Assembly: GCF_900635445.1 (NCBI RefSeq)
Contig: NZ_LR134117.1
Location: 434,001-498,000 of the forward strand
Reading direction: 5' to 3'
Length of the DNA stretch: 64,000 nucleotides
Source of the DNA: Serratia odorifera
GTDB lineage: Bacteria; Pseudomonadota; Gammaproteobacteria; Enterobacterales; Enterobacteriaceae
Shown here: in pieces, positions 8,791 through 17,492 of the stretch
Numbering within the stretch: the stretch's first letter is position 1
How the letters are laid out: each line of letters opens with the position of its first letter
Program-made: the position numbers and the translations under genes
The notes under the pieces: generated by a model
Seen by the model: only the letters and a program-made list of their open reading frames with translations
The model's database searches: none
Told to the model about the DNA's origin: nothing

Positions 8791-10068
8791 TCAACCCTTT
8801 CTGATCATGAACTTCCAGTGCGCAAACAGCGACTTATTCCGCTGTCTGATACGCTCCAGTACTTCACTGGCGCGACTTTGATGCCACCGGTATTGCTTAT
8901 AGCGGCACCGGACCCACTTTACCAACCGCCAGTCCAGTATTCGCCATAACCTGTTCATTTCACTTGGATAAAACTTCCCATAATAATTGATCCATCCACG
9001 TAGTTGCGGGTTAATTCTGTCCGCGATTTCTTCTGCCGACAGGCTTGTCAGCCGCTGAATATTCCATGCCCGGAATGTCCGGACAATAGCTTTCTGGGCC
9101 TTATTGCTTATCGCCGGTAGAAATCCGGTGAACAGACCGCCTGCAATCTTCCTTGCTGCACGGCGGCGGAAGGTAAAACCCAGAAAATCGAAGGAATAGT
9201 GACCATCGTTTTTACGTCTGGTCAACGGATGGCAATTCACTATTCGGGTTTTCTCCGGATGCAGTTCCAGCCCGCATGCCTTCATTCGTTCTCTGAGTTG
9301 ACTGAGAAGCAGACCTGCTTCTCTTCGGCTTCGACAATGAATAATGCTGTCGTCAGCATACCTTTCCCATGAATTATTGGGGTAGTGTTTCTCCAGCCAT
9401 TTATCCTGGGTGTAGTGCAGAAAAAGATTTGCCAGCAGAGGACTGATGACGCCGCCCTGCGGGGTACCCTTTTCTGGTGAATGACGATGCCCGTCCGGGA
9501 AAATGATCTCAGCTTTCAGCCATCGCACAATGCATAGCCTGACCCATGGAGCCGGATGCAGATGATCCACTGCCTTTAGCAACAGAGCATGATCAAGATT
9601 ATCAAAGAAGCCTCTGATATCCAGATCAATCACCCATTCGTATTTCCAGCAGTTCGCTTTTGCCTGTGCAACGGCATCATGCGCCGATTTTCCCGGTCGG
9701 TAACCAAATGAAGAATCGCTGAACAACGGGTCCCACTGCGGTTCCAGTATCATCTTGACGGCCATCTGTGCTACCCGATCGCTGACAGTGGGGATCCCCA
9801 ATGGACGAGTTTTCCCGTCTGACTTAGGAATTTCCACCCGCTTCACCGGCGGCGGCATATAACAGCCAGAACTTAACCGATTCCAGATCTTGTAAAGATT
9901 TCGGGCCAGATTATGCTCAAACGCTTCAATTGTCATTCCATCCACACCTGCTGATCCCTTGTTGGCTTTGACCGCCAGCCAGGCTCTCCAGATAATGGTT
10001 TTATCGATCAGATAAGGTTTTACTTTGTTCAAAATAATCATCCTGTTAACAGTTGTTGCTTTAAACAA
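8791..10068 (-). CDS. ltrA: Group II intron reverse transcriptase/maturase
   Basis: A 425-residue multifunctional protein that helps the intron fold and splice, and copies it into DNA targets. RT motifs are in order: GVDGMTIEAF, KSDGKTRPLGIPTVSDR, DLDIRGFFDNLDH, GTPQGGVISPLLANLFLHY, the catalytic YADD, and GFTFRRR. The maturase (X) domain follows, with GWINYYGKF. The protein ends about 60 residues later with no HNH endonuclease zinc fingers, so it is an En-minus type that would rely on another primer for reverse transcription. Start is set at 10068; an ATG ten codons further in is an alternative. Confidence 0.93.
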   Translation of the reverse strand: MFKATTVNRMIILNKVKPYLIDKTIIWRAWLAVKANKGSAGVDGMTIEAFEHNLARNLYKIWNRLSSGCYMPPPVKRVEIPKSDGKTRPLGIPTVSDRVAQMAVKMILEPQWDPLFSDSSFGYRPGKSAHDAVAQAKANCWKYEWVIDLDIRGFFDNLDHALLLKAVDHLHPAPWVRLCIVRWLKAEIIFPDGHRHSPEKGTPQGGVISPLLANLFLHYTQDKWLEKHYPNNSWERYADDSIIHCRSRREAGLLLSQLRERMKACGLELHPEKTRIVNCHPLTRRKNDGHYSFDFLGFTFRRRAARKIAGGLFTGFLPAISNKAQKAIVRTFRAWNIQRLTSLSAEEIADRINPQLRGWINYYGKFYPSEMNRLWRILDWRLVKWVRCRYKQYRWHQSRASEVLERIRQRNKSLFAHWKFMIRKG

Positions 10069-10564
10069 AGCTGAATAACGTTCCCCCTTCGCTCCACCGC
10101 CATTACAGCGCCTTCGTCACTACTACGGGGAACTCCGTCCCTGTACGCCGCATCGGTACTCTTTCTGCGCGGTGTTCTGCCACAGTTTCTCCCTTAGCAT
10201 CGGCGTGTCAGGTTCACACGTTCCGTATCTGAGCCTGAGCAGAGATCATGCCACCTCAATGCCGGTTGCCAGATGGTCAGTAAACAGGTTTCCACCATCC
10301 TTATCCCGGGGTAACGACAAGAACCCGGTTTTGACAACGCTTACACATAACGACACTTGTCCAGTGGTTCACTCGCGTTCATCTTCTCTGCTCCTACCTG
10401 ACGACTTCTTGTCGCCTTTTCCTCAGCGCTTCCTGCTGTGGCTCTTTACCACAACAGTCTGAGGTGGTTTGTATCCTCCTCCTGTAAGGCGAATACGGAA
10501 GGCCATCTTCCATCTCAGACACAGCATGGGCGGAACCATCCCGGATCCGTCCTTCGTGTCACAC

Positions 10565-11384
10565 TGTCGTCAGCATGGACCTTGCCCGCCTCCAGTACGT
10601 AACCATTCAGTGCCACGGCAAGCGGACTCAGCTTTTCGGCCAGGCTCTGCACCCAACGCACCATCGTATTGCGGCTCAGCCCCAGCCCATGCCGGGCATA
10701 GATTTCGGACTGGCGGTACAGCGGGGTGTGCTCAGCGTATTTGCTCACCAGGATACGCGCCAGCAGGCCCGGACTGGCGTAACTGCGGTCGAGCGGCTTC
10801 GCCGGCAGCGGGGCCTGCACGATAGCATCGCACTTCCGGCAGGCCAGCTTCGGGCGTACCGTTTCGATGACCCTGAAGGCATTATTTATGATGTCCAGTT
10901 GTTCACTGAGGGTTTCGCCCAGCGTCGCCAACTCCCCGCTGCAGACCGGGCACACCGTTTCCACCGGCTCTATACGCACCGTCTCGCGGGGCAACCCGGC
11001 TGGCAGCCGCTTGCGCGATGAAGGGCGCGGTGCGACCGGTTTCTCCTTCGCCGCTTCCGGTTCTTCGTCGATGGCAGGCTCCGCGACAGCCGCAGCGTCC
11101 AGGCAACCTTTGGCGGTATTCAGCCGAGTTTCCATCTCATCCAGCCGCTTCTCGGCCTCGCGGATTTTCTTCGCCAGCTTGTTGCGCAACTTTTCCGAAC
11201 TCTGGCCGAACAGCTGCCGTCGCAGCTTGTCGAGCTGCGCCTTCAGTCGTTCGATCTCCCGCTCATAGCCTGCAACCTGCCCCGCATAAAGACGGAGCTG
11301 AGCCTGTTGCTGCTTTAGCATCGCTTGTTGCTGATGCAACATGGCCTTCAGCAGATTGATGTCGTCAGGGAGTTCGGTTTTCAT
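10565..11384 (-). pseudogene. tnpC: IS66 transposase TnpC, 5' exon
   Basis: N-terminal 273 codons of TnpC: a leucine/glutamine-rich coiled-coil (LLKAMLHQQQAMLKQQQAQL), the IS66 zinc-binding region with ETVCPVCSGEL and ACRKCDAIVQAP, and the start of the DDE catalytic domain ending at HADD. The group II intron interrupts it after base 10565. If the intron were not spliced, translation would read through 16 intron codons to a stop near 10515. The gene lies 19 bp downstream of tnpB. Confidence 0.9.
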
Positions 11385-11403
11385 CCCTCAACATTACAAC
11401 AGG

Positions 11404-11751
11404 TTATACCCGCAAGCCAGGCTGATATACGCGCTGAGGGTGTTTCCAGTTGAGGCCTTCAAGCAGCATCGCCAGCTGCGCCGGCGTCAGGTGGATTTTG
11501 CCGTCGCTGACGCCGGGCCAGACGAAGCGGCCGCGTTCGAGGCGTTTGACGAACAGGCAAAGACCATCCTCATCGGCCCACAGTATTTTTATCATGTCAC
11601 CGCGGCGTCCGCGGAAGATGAACAGATGGCCGCCGAACGGGTCGTCGTTGAGCACGTTCTGTACGCGCGCCGCCAGACCGTTGAAGCCGTTGCGCATGTC
11701 TGTAATACCGGCGACGAGCCAGATCCGGGAGCCTGAAGGCAAAGTGATCAT
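11404..11751 (-). CDS. tnpB: IS66 accessory protein TnpB
   Basis: Family-typical 115-residue protein with the motifs TDMRNGFNGLAARV, GGHLFIFRGRRGDMIKILW and RFVWP. TnpB is needed for IS66 transposition, but its biochemical role is unclear. Its ATG overlaps the tnpA stop (11748-11751), which indicates translational coupling. Confidence 0.93.
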   Translation of the reverse strand: MITLPSGSRIWLVAGITDMRNGFNGLAARVQNVLNDDPFGGHLFIFRGRRGDMIKILWADEDGLCLFVKRLERGRFVWPGVSDGKIHLTPAQLAMLLEGLNWKHPQRVYQPGLRV

Positions 11752-12386
11752 CGTTTCCCTGCCTCATCCAGTTCGCGTACCAGCGTCTGCAACATTGCCG
11801 CCGTGATAGTGCCACTCAGACGTAAAGTGCCGGCGGGCAGAAGCAGTTCACAGGTCAATGTTGAAGCCGTCGTGTTTTGTAAATCTGTTTGGCGACGGTT
11901 GCCGCCCGTCGCCGGGGCAGGGGCCTCGGGAGCTTTTTCGGGGGAAAGTACGACGGGCAAAAACGCGGCGCCCTGCCGATTATCAGAGGTCAGCTTTCCC
12001 AATTTGTATTGATGTCGCCAGTTGAACAGCAGGTTGGCATTAATGTCGTTGGCACGGGCAACCTGAGCCACGCTGACGCCAGGTTTCATTGTTAGCTCAA
12101 CGAGGTGGAGCTTGAAGCTGTTGGAGTAATTGGGCCTGCGTTGCTGAAGATCGCTGTCTGGCCTGGGGCGGGTTGAAGGAAAGAGTGCCAACTCAAGTTT
12201 ATCGGCCGTCCAGCTTTCATCAAGTGGCCACATGAGGTTGGCCCGCAGGAAGCGCTGGACCAACTTATGGACAGCGGACATACCAACATCAAGCTGTTCG
12301 CCGATTTGGCGGTAAGAAAGTCCGGCCTCGAACCTTAAGCGGAGCGCCTCAGTGATGAAAGGGCGCGAGGGTTTGTATTCGTACAC
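11748..12386 (-). CDS. tnpA: IS66 accessory protein TnpA with N-terminal helix-turn-helix extension
   Basis: A 212-residue protein. Its second half, from RRPNYSNSFKLHLVELTMKP through LLFNWRHQYKLGKL, is the standard IS66 TnpA (a transposase-8/HTH type protein usually near 130-150 residues). The first 75 residues are extra: LRLRFEAGLSYRQIGEQLDV is a helix-turn-helix resembling that of IS21 IstA proteins, followed by a linker of the form WPLDESWTADKLELALFP. The extension could add DNA-binding specificity. The gene starts 60 bases inside the right end of the IS. Confidence 0.85.
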   Translation of the reverse strand: MYEYKPSRPFITEALRLRFEAGLSYRQIGEQLDVGMSAVHKLVQRFLRANLMWPLDESWTADKLELALFPSTRPRPDSDLQQRRPNYSNSFKLHLVELTMKPGVSVAQVARANDINANLLFNWRHQYKLGKLTSDNRQGAAFLPVVLSPEKAPEAPAPATGGNRRQTDLQNTTASTLTCELLLPAGTLRLSGTITAAMLQTLVRELDEAGKR

Positions 12387-12446
12387 GGGATAATGTCCAT
12401 TTTCGCGAAAGTGGACATTATCGTGAACAGGGAAACACAGGTGAAG

Positions 12447-12468
12447 ACGGTGCTAATGGAGCGCTTAC
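12447..12468. repeat. IS66 terminal inverted repeat, tnpA end
   Basis: On the minus strand it begins GTAAGCGCTCCATTAGCACC, pairing with the left end at 7885. Confidence 0.85.
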
Positions 12469-12476
12469 CTTTGGCA
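12469..12476. repeat. 8-bp target site duplication, right copy
   Basis: CTTTGGCA, identical to 7877-7884. Confidence 0.95.
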
Positions 12477-13211
12477 ACGAAAACCTCCAGCAATCAGTTT
12501 GCCCTGTTCTTATTCCCCCGTATGTCAGGGCTTTCGCGCGAAGCCGGGTTCTTTGCATCACTACTGGCAATTATCTTCTTGATAAGGATCAGAGAAGGGA
12601 AACTTAATAAGAAAGAAAAATTCCTTTTTACCGCCGGTTATCTGGCCAGCCTATCCAAGGCCTCGTTAGCACTCATCATCGTGCTGTTACTGAGGCCTTT
12701 CAAACGCTTCATCAATAAGATCCCCAATCAATTTACCTTTGGCCTGGTATTTATTTTCTTTATGGTGGTGGCATCCTATCTCAACGTTGGCAGCCCTTCC
12801 TTCTATACCGCCAATGAGTCCCTAGCCCATCGCCTGTCTGCTTCATATATGATTCAGCATATGAGCATCGGCAACCTTATCTTTGGTTGCGACGTCGATT
12901 ATACCTGTTTTGATTACCGTAATAGAGGCCTGGTTGATTTCTTAATGTCACGCGGTGGCGGATTTACGCCCAACGTCGGCATAAACGGCGTGTTCATCAA
13001 TCTTGGGGTGTTAGGTTTCCTTGGCGTCGCGTTTGGCTTCCAACTGCTGAACTTCAAAAGTTTCGACGTGCTCATTTTGGTGATCTTCACTTCAACCGTT
13101 TCCCTGTTCACCATCGATGGGTTCGTGATCGCCATGTATTACTATATTTTTACCGGGCAATCCATTACCACGCGCTTACAGGCATCTGCGTCTACGGCAA
13201 ACGCCCCCTGA
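12477..13211 (+). pseudogene. O-antigen polymerase/ligase-like membrane protein, 3' part
   Basis: The remaining 244 codons of the gene begun at 7462, in the same frame once the IS and one duplication copy are removed. It contains FPRMSGLSREAGFFASLLA, close to the conserved R-x-x-G-x-x-x-E-P/A-G element of Wzy/WaaL-type proteins. A long periplasmic loop follows (residues about 245-320), then two more hydrophobic helices. The protein cannot be made as one chain in this genome. A truncated product from 12393 using IS sequence as its start is possible but unlikely to work. Confidence 0.7.
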
Positions 13212-13239
13212 TAAGCCTAACGGTTATAAAGCGGTTAAT

Positions 13240-13540
13240 ATGCGTTACCAAAATACGGCGCAGAGTTTTCACTGGCCGTTCCAGGTAAGAGAACACGAGA
13301 TCGAAATCGTGCCAGCATCTCCCGCCATCGTCGATGCCAGCGACGATGGCGGAGTGGTAGCCGGTACTGGAATAGGCATGGTGACACGTTTTATGGCAAC
13401 CTCTCTGGTAAAAAACCGGCGTTAATTCCCGTTCTGACGGATTTCATGGTAAAGGGGCATATATTCCTGCAGTCTGGCTTGAAAGCCGTCGCTTCCTCGC
13501 AGTACGGGCATTTTCGGCATTTATGCTGGAACACTTTTAA
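13240..13540 (+). pseudogene. Relic of a LysR-family regulator (C-terminal end only)
   Basis: Two overlapping frames together read as the end of a LysR effector-binding domain: FHWPFQVREHEIEIVPASPAI..., then VVAGTGIGMVTRFMA, then IPVLTDF. After a further shift comes VWLESRRFLAVRAFSAFMLE, ending HF and TAA at 13538-13540. The DNA-binding half is missing, and stops and frameshifts break the rest. It is a decayed fragment, not a gene. Confidence 0.55.
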
Positions 13541-13996
13541 CACTCCTCGCCACGCATACTGCGTGACACACCATGAGATATCTCGTTCCCGCACTGGCGC
13601 AAACCTTCCGCAAACGGTGTCTATTACAGCATGAGTAAAGCGGAGATCTCTTACATCCTCGAAATGAATAACTCAAAACCCACGCCGTTGCGAACCATCA
13701 AGGCCTTCTATCTCTAGTAGTCTTCAGCCTGTTCAACCGCCGACCTGCTGGATGCGCGCGGCGGGCGATCTGACTCAGCGGCGATCATACCGGCGCTACC
13801 TTACGCCAGACCATCATGAAGATGACTCATGTGGTAATGAAATTAAGTCGCTTTCACTCGTCCAATGGCTCTGGCATAAATTATGCAATGTTAGCTTTTT
13901 GAGAACATGAAGACTGCTCAACGAGAACGCCAACGTTTTTGGCAACTCATGGAATAAATTCAGTTTTCATATCAGAACTTAGGATGCAAGATCACC
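13541..13996. other. Intergenic region without a recognisable gene
   Basis: 456 bases between the LysR relic and mesX. Short open frames (for example 28 codons from about 13632) show no family resemblance. It must hold the mesX promoter. I searched for MetJ boxes (AGACGTCT-like tandem octamers) and found none convincing. Confidence 0.5.
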
Positions 13997-14974
13997 ATGA
14001 ACACAGATTTTACATTTACCATTAAGAGCAGCCTGTTCGATGAGAATTATAACCCCTCGGAGAATACGCGTATTACCACCAATTTTGCCAATTTGGCCAG
14101 AGGGGCCCACCGCCAGCAAAACCTGCGCAATACTCTTGTCATGATTGATAATCGTTTCAATACATTAGCGCATTGGGATAATCCAAAAGGCGATCGTTAT
14201 TCTGTCGAACTGGAAATCATTTCTGCCGAGATGCGCATTGAAGATCATGGTGATACCTTCCCGGTAATTGAAATATTAAAAACCAATATTATCGACAAGA
14301 AAAAAAACCAACGTATCGAAGGCATCGTTGGGAATAACTTTTCCTCTTACGTGCGCGATTATGACTTCAGTGTTTTGCTGTTGGAACACAACAAAAACAA
14401 ATCTGAATTCAACATCCCGGATGACTTTGGCAATCTGCATGGCAATATATTCAAGCATTTCATCAACTCGACAGCGTATAAAAACAACTTTAAGAAGTCG
14501 CCTGTTATATGTTTAAGCATCTCAAGCAAAGATATCTATCACCGGACAGGCAACCAACACCCGGTGTTGGGCATCGAGTATCAGCAGGAAGGTTCTTCTT
14601 TGACTGAGAGTTATTTCAAAAAAATGGGTCTACAGGTTCGTTATTTCATGCCGCCAAATAGCGTTGCGCCGTTAGCCTTTTATTTCACTGGTGATTTACT
14701 GGAAGATTACACCAATCTTGAGCTGATCGGCACCATCAGCACGATGGAGACATTCCAAAAGATTTATCGCCCTGAAATTTACAATGCCAACTCTGCGGCA
14801 GGACAATGCTATCAACCAAACCTGAATCATCAGGATCATTCATTAACGAAAGTTTTTTATGATCGGGAAGAACGCAGCCAGTTGGCAATCGAGCAGGGAA
14901 AGTTTACTGAAGAACACTTTATCAAACCATACAAGAATATTCTTGAGCAATGGTCTACCCATTACGCGCTGTGA
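13997..14974 (+). CDS. mesX: MesX, DUF1852 putative oxygenase partner of methionine synthase MesD
   Basis: A 325-residue DUF1852 protein. In the published work on folate-independent methionine synthases, DUF1852 proteins (MesX) are always found beside MesD and are needed for methionine synthesis with it, in an oxygen-dependent way; the methyl donor is not settled. Sequence features include SVELEIISAEMRIEDHGDTF, LGIEYQQEGSSLTESYFKKM and VRYFMPPNSVAPLAFYFTGD. No signal peptide or membrane segment is seen. mesD follows 28 bp downstream, so the two form an operon. Start chosen at ATG 13997 with AGGA upstream. Confidence 0.85.
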   Translation: MNTDFTFTIKSSLFDENYNPSENTRITTNFANLARGAHRQQNLRNTLVMIDNRFNTLAHWDNPKGDRYSVELEIISAEMRIEDHGDTFPVIEILKTNIIDKKKNQRIEGIVGNNFSSYVRDYDFSVLLLEHNKNKSEFNIPDDFGNLHGNIFKHFINSTAYKNNFKKSPVICLSISSKDIYHRTGNQHPVLGIEYQQEGSSLTESYFKKMGLQVRYFMPPNSVAPLAFYFTGDLLEDYTNLELIGTISTMETFQKIYRPEIYNANSAAGQCYQPNLNHQDHSLTKVFYDREERSQLAIEQGKFTEEHFIKPYKNILEQWSTHYAL

Positions 14975-15002
14975 TTAACCGAAAATAAAAGGCTAGCTAA
15001 TT

Positions 15003-16025
15003 ATGAAAACATTGCTCCCCACCTCAACTGCCGGCAGCTTACCCAAACCGTCCTGGTTGGCACAACCAGAGACACTTTGGTCTCCCTGGAAATTGCACAA
15101 TGAGGAATTGATTGAGGGGAAACAGGATGCCCTGCGTTTGTCCCTGGAAGACCAGATTCGGGCGGGGATTGATATTGTCAGCGATGGCGAACAAACGCGT
15201 CAACACTTTGTCACCACCTTTATTGAACACCTCAACGGCGTTGATTTTGAGAAGCGTCAGGTTGTTAAAATTCGTAATCGTTATGATGCTAGCGTGCCAA
15301 CGGTGGTGGGGGCGGTGGAACGTCAAAAACCGGTTTTTGTGGAAGATGCCAAATATTTACGCCAACTCACCGACCGGCCGATTAAATGGGCACTGCCTGG
15401 CCCGATGACAATGATCGATACGCTGTATGATAGCCATTATAAAAGCCGCGAAAAACTGGCCTGGGAGTTCGCCAAAATTCTCAATCAGGAAGCCAAGGAA
15501 TTAGAGGCGGCTGGCGTCGATATAATCCAGTTTGATGAGCCCGCCTTTAACGTTTTCTTTGATGAGGTAAACGATTGGGGGATCGCCACGCTAGAAAAAG
15601 CCATTGAAGGGCTGAAATGCGAAACCGCAGTACATATCTGCTATGGGTACGGTATCAAAGCCAATACTGATTGGAAAAAGACGCTGGGCTCCGAGTGGCG
15701 ACAATATGAAGAAGCGTTTCCCAAACTGCAAAAATCGATGATCGACATCATCTCACTGGAATGCCATAACTCGCGTGTTCCTATGGATCTGCTGGAACTG
15801 ATCCGCGGTAAAAAAGTGATGGTCGGGGCCATTGACGTGGCAACCAATACCATTGAGACACCCGAGGAAGTCGCCAATACGTTGCGCCAGGCGCTGCGCT
15901 TTGTCGATGCCGACAAACTCTACCCTTCAACCAACTGCGGCATGGCTCCCCTATCCCGTCGGGTAGCCAACGGTAAGCTGCAGGCGTTAAGTGCCGGCGC
16001 AGCCATCATCCGGGGTGAGCTCTAA
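15003..16025 (+). CDS. mesD: Folate-independent methionine synthase MesD (MetE C-terminal-domain family)
   Basis: A 340-residue protein equivalent to the catalytic C-terminal half of MetE. It methylates homocysteine to methionine without the N-terminal folate domain of MetE. Zinc-ligand motifs of the family are present: HICYGYG (His, Cys), ISLECHNS (Glu) and the C-terminal STNCGMAPLSRR (Cys). The N-terminus SLPKPSWL and SDGEQTRQHFVTTFIEHLNG resemble the active-site loops of core methionine synthases. It is in operon with mesX. A full-length metE presumably exists elsewhere, so this would be a supplementary route. Confidence 0.87.
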   Translation: MKTLLPTSTAGSLPKPSWLAQPETLWSPWKLHNEELIEGKQDALRLSLEDQIRAGIDIVSDGEQTRQHFVTTFIEHLNGVDFEKRQVVKIRNRYDASVPTVVGAVERQKPVFVEDAKYLRQLTDRPIKWALPGPMTMIDTLYDSHYKSREKLAWEFAKILNQEAKELEAAGVDIIQFDEPAFNVFFDEVNDWGIATLEKAIEGLKCETAVHICYGYGIKANTDWKKTLGSEWRQYEEAFPKLQKSMIDIISLECHNSRVPMDLLELIRGKKVMVGAIDVATNTIETPEEVANTLRQALRFVDADKLYPSTNCGMAPLSRRVANGKLQALSAGAAIIRGEL

Positions 16026-16032
16026 ACCATTA

Positions 16033-16065
16033 GGTTGCCAAAGACTGGTTCATCCAAAGGCAACC
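16033..16065 (+). terminator. Possible terminator hairpin after mesD
   Basis: Arms GGTTGCC (16033-16039) and GGCAACC (16059-16065), eight bases after the mesD stop. No T run follows, so termination is uncertain. The rest of the gap to 16219 shows nothing else. Confidence 0.3.
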
Positions 16066-16219
16066 CGTTCCAGCGCCAGGTTCCCACAAGGATGTGGGTG
16101 AGAAAGGCCTCTGGTTCGCTACGCCTGTCCCTTGGCGCATGAGTCACCATCAGCGCGCAGCTGGCGTCTAATACGCGGTAACAAGGTGACTGCTCCGTGT
16201 TGTAGGTAATAGCCGTCTC

Positions 16220-16852
16220 TCAGATGTTTCCCACGGAATAAGATCGCATAAAAATATCAAGCGCGTGTGCCACCCGATGGTTAATTTCCTCATCGGTTAA
16301 TGCGTTGCGTGCCCCGAGCTTGATCTCAAGACTCGTCATACCGAGCCATAAGCCAGCCAGATCGTCTGCGGCTTCACCAGGATCGCACTCCCTCAGCGTC
16401 CCCTTGGTAATGGCTTCCGCAATGATAGCTTCCAGCATCTGCTGTGCCCTGCCGGGGCCTGCGGCATAAAACCGCTTGGGTAAATCCGGATGACGAATAG
16501 AGGCTGATGCAATCAGCCTGTCCCATCCAGTTAACTCCCGCTGGTTGATGAAACGGACAAACCGATTTCCAAAGGCAGTCAGAACATTCGCTAGCGGTAG
16601 GTGATGCCGTTGTTCAAAATCATCATCACTGATTGTTAAATCTGATTCCTGGCGTAACACCGCCTCAATTAGCATCTCTTTATCAGCGAAATTTGAGTAA
16701 AGGGTCGCTTTTGCAACGCCGGCAACACGGGCAATTTCTTCCGTAGTAACCTCCAGTCCCTTCTCCAGAAACAACGTGCGCGCGGCCTGAAGTATCGCAT
16801 GCGCTTTTAACGGATCTTTAGGCCGACCTTTCCTGCGGATTGTGTCATTCAT
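16220..16852 (-). CDS. TetR-family repressor of the doxX operon
   Basis: A 210-residue regulator. The N-terminal helix-turn-helix (TTEEIARVAGVAKATLYSNFADKEMLIEAV) is typical of TetR/AcrR proteins, preceded by a basic RRKGRPKDP arm. The C-terminal domain is a ligand-binding helical bundle with no recognised effector. Its start overlaps the doxX stop as ATGA (16849-16852), so the two are co-transcribed, and two palindromes in front of doxX are its likely operators. This implies autoregulation. Confidence 0.85.
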   Translation of the reverse strand: MNDTIRRKGRPKDPLKAHAILQAARTLFLEKGLEVTTEEIARVAGVAKATLYSNFADKEMLIEAVLRQESDLTISDDDFEQRHHLPLANVLTAFGNRFVRFINQRELTGWDRLIASASIRHPDLPKRFYAAGPGRAQQMLEAIIAEAITKGTLRECDPGEAADDLAGLWLGMTSLEIKLGARNALTDEEINHRVAHALDIFMRSYSVGNI

Positions 16853-17244
16853 CGTTTATGGCCCGAAAGAATGGCGCTCATCATTAACCCTCCAACAACG
16901 GTAATGTGTTCAAGAACGATATGGAACTCCTTGGTGCGTTCCGGCTCGCTAAAGGCCCAGAATGGATGACCCAGTGGGATGGTAAGCAATGTAAACACAA
17001 TCAGCATCACCGATCCAACCCAGCCCAACCCGGCAACATTAAAAATAATCAGGGCCGAGCCGACAAGCTGGCACAGGATGGTTCCTACCGCGAACAATAC
17101 TGGCCAGGGCAGGCCTACCGCCACCATTTCCTCAACGATAACGTCAAAATTGAATACGCCGAAAATGCCAGCCATCCAGAAGAAAAAAGTGACTACGACG
17201 CGTGATAAACACAGGGTTAAGAAGTAATTCTTTGAGTTCAGCAT
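16849..17244 (-). CDS. DoxX-family inner-membrane protein
   Basis: A 131-residue protein with four hydrophobic segments (for example VVVTFFFWMAGIFGVFNF and VLEHITVVGGLMMSAILSG). The LPWPVLFAVGTILCQLVGSALII region and the HPFWAF motif are DoxX-like. DoxX/YphA-type proteins are small quinone-related or redox-stress membrane proteins of poorly known function. It is the first gene of a two-gene operon with a TetR repressor. The operator pair lies 25-66 bases upstream of its ATG. Confidence 0.8.
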   Translation of the reverse strand: MLNSKNYFLTLCLSRVVVTFFFWMAGIFGVFNFDVIVEEMVAVGLPWPVLFAVGTILCQLVGSALIIFNVAGLGWVGSVMLIVFTLLTIPLGHPFWAFSEPERTKEFHIVLEHITVVGGLMMSAILSGHKR

Positions 17245-17268
17245 CTATTTTCCGCAAGCTCATTAAAC

Positions 17269-17310
17269 AGACTGGCAAGTCTACATATAATTAATAGACT
17301 ATCAAGTCTA
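17269..17310. promoter_or_regulatory. Two tandem palindromic operators upstream of doxX-tetR
   Basis: AGACT-GGCA-AGTCT (17269-17282) and TAGACT-ATCA-AGTCTA (17295-17310) share the arms AGACT/AGTCT around a 4-bp spacer, with centres 27 bp apart. They cover the likely promoter of the minus-strand operon. This is a typical TetR-type site. The link to the adjacent repressor is inferred. Confidence 0.7.
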
Positions 17311-17492
17311 CTAATTGTACGGATATTGATTTTCAAGCAGATAGAGAGTACGTAAAGGCATCGGGCATCTGCCTCTGGCAGCAGGCAGGCCGGCCCACGG
17401 AGCATGACCTCGACCATGCGATGGGCAGACGTCGATGCATTGAATTTTTTTTTGGCTTGGCGCACTTTTCATTTATTGGTGGTTGTGGGAGT

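Larger units (their letters stand above)
8708..10564 (-). mobile_element. Group II intron (retroelement) within IS66 tnpC
   Basis: On the minus strand the intron starts GTGTGACACG at 10564 (consensus GUGYG) and ends ...CTACTCGAC at 8708 (ends AY). Domain V is a recognisable 34-nt hairpin, a short domain VI with an A seven bases from the 3' end follows, and the reverse transcriptase gene lies in domain IV. Precise removal joins GACGACA to CGCCGGTG and restores the TnpC reading frame, so the boundaries are well fixed. About 496 bases (10069-10564) form the 5' ribozyme domains. Confidence 0.92.
7885..12468 (-). mobile_element. IS66-family insertion sequence carrying a group II intron
   Basis: The element is 4584 bp with its three genes (tnpA, tnpB, tnpC) in order on the minus strand. 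Its ends both begin GTAAGCGC as inverted repeats (7885 and 12468), and identical 8-bp duplications flank it. About 1857 bp of its length is a group II intron inside tnpC; without it the element is about 2727 bp, a usual IS66 size. It interrupts a polysaccharide polymerase/ligase-like gene. The perfect duplication and restorable frames show that both insertions are recent. Confidence 0.95.

Noticed and set aside
10172..10462. Open frame of 96 codons on the plus strand inside the group II intron
   Set aside because: It lies in the antisense of the ribozyme domains; no family resemblance and no ribosome-binding site.
13640..13996. Possible MetJ boxes upstream of mesX (AGACCATC, ATGAAGAT)
   Set aside because: Too far from the consensus and not in a run of adjacent octamers, unlike the mtn sites.
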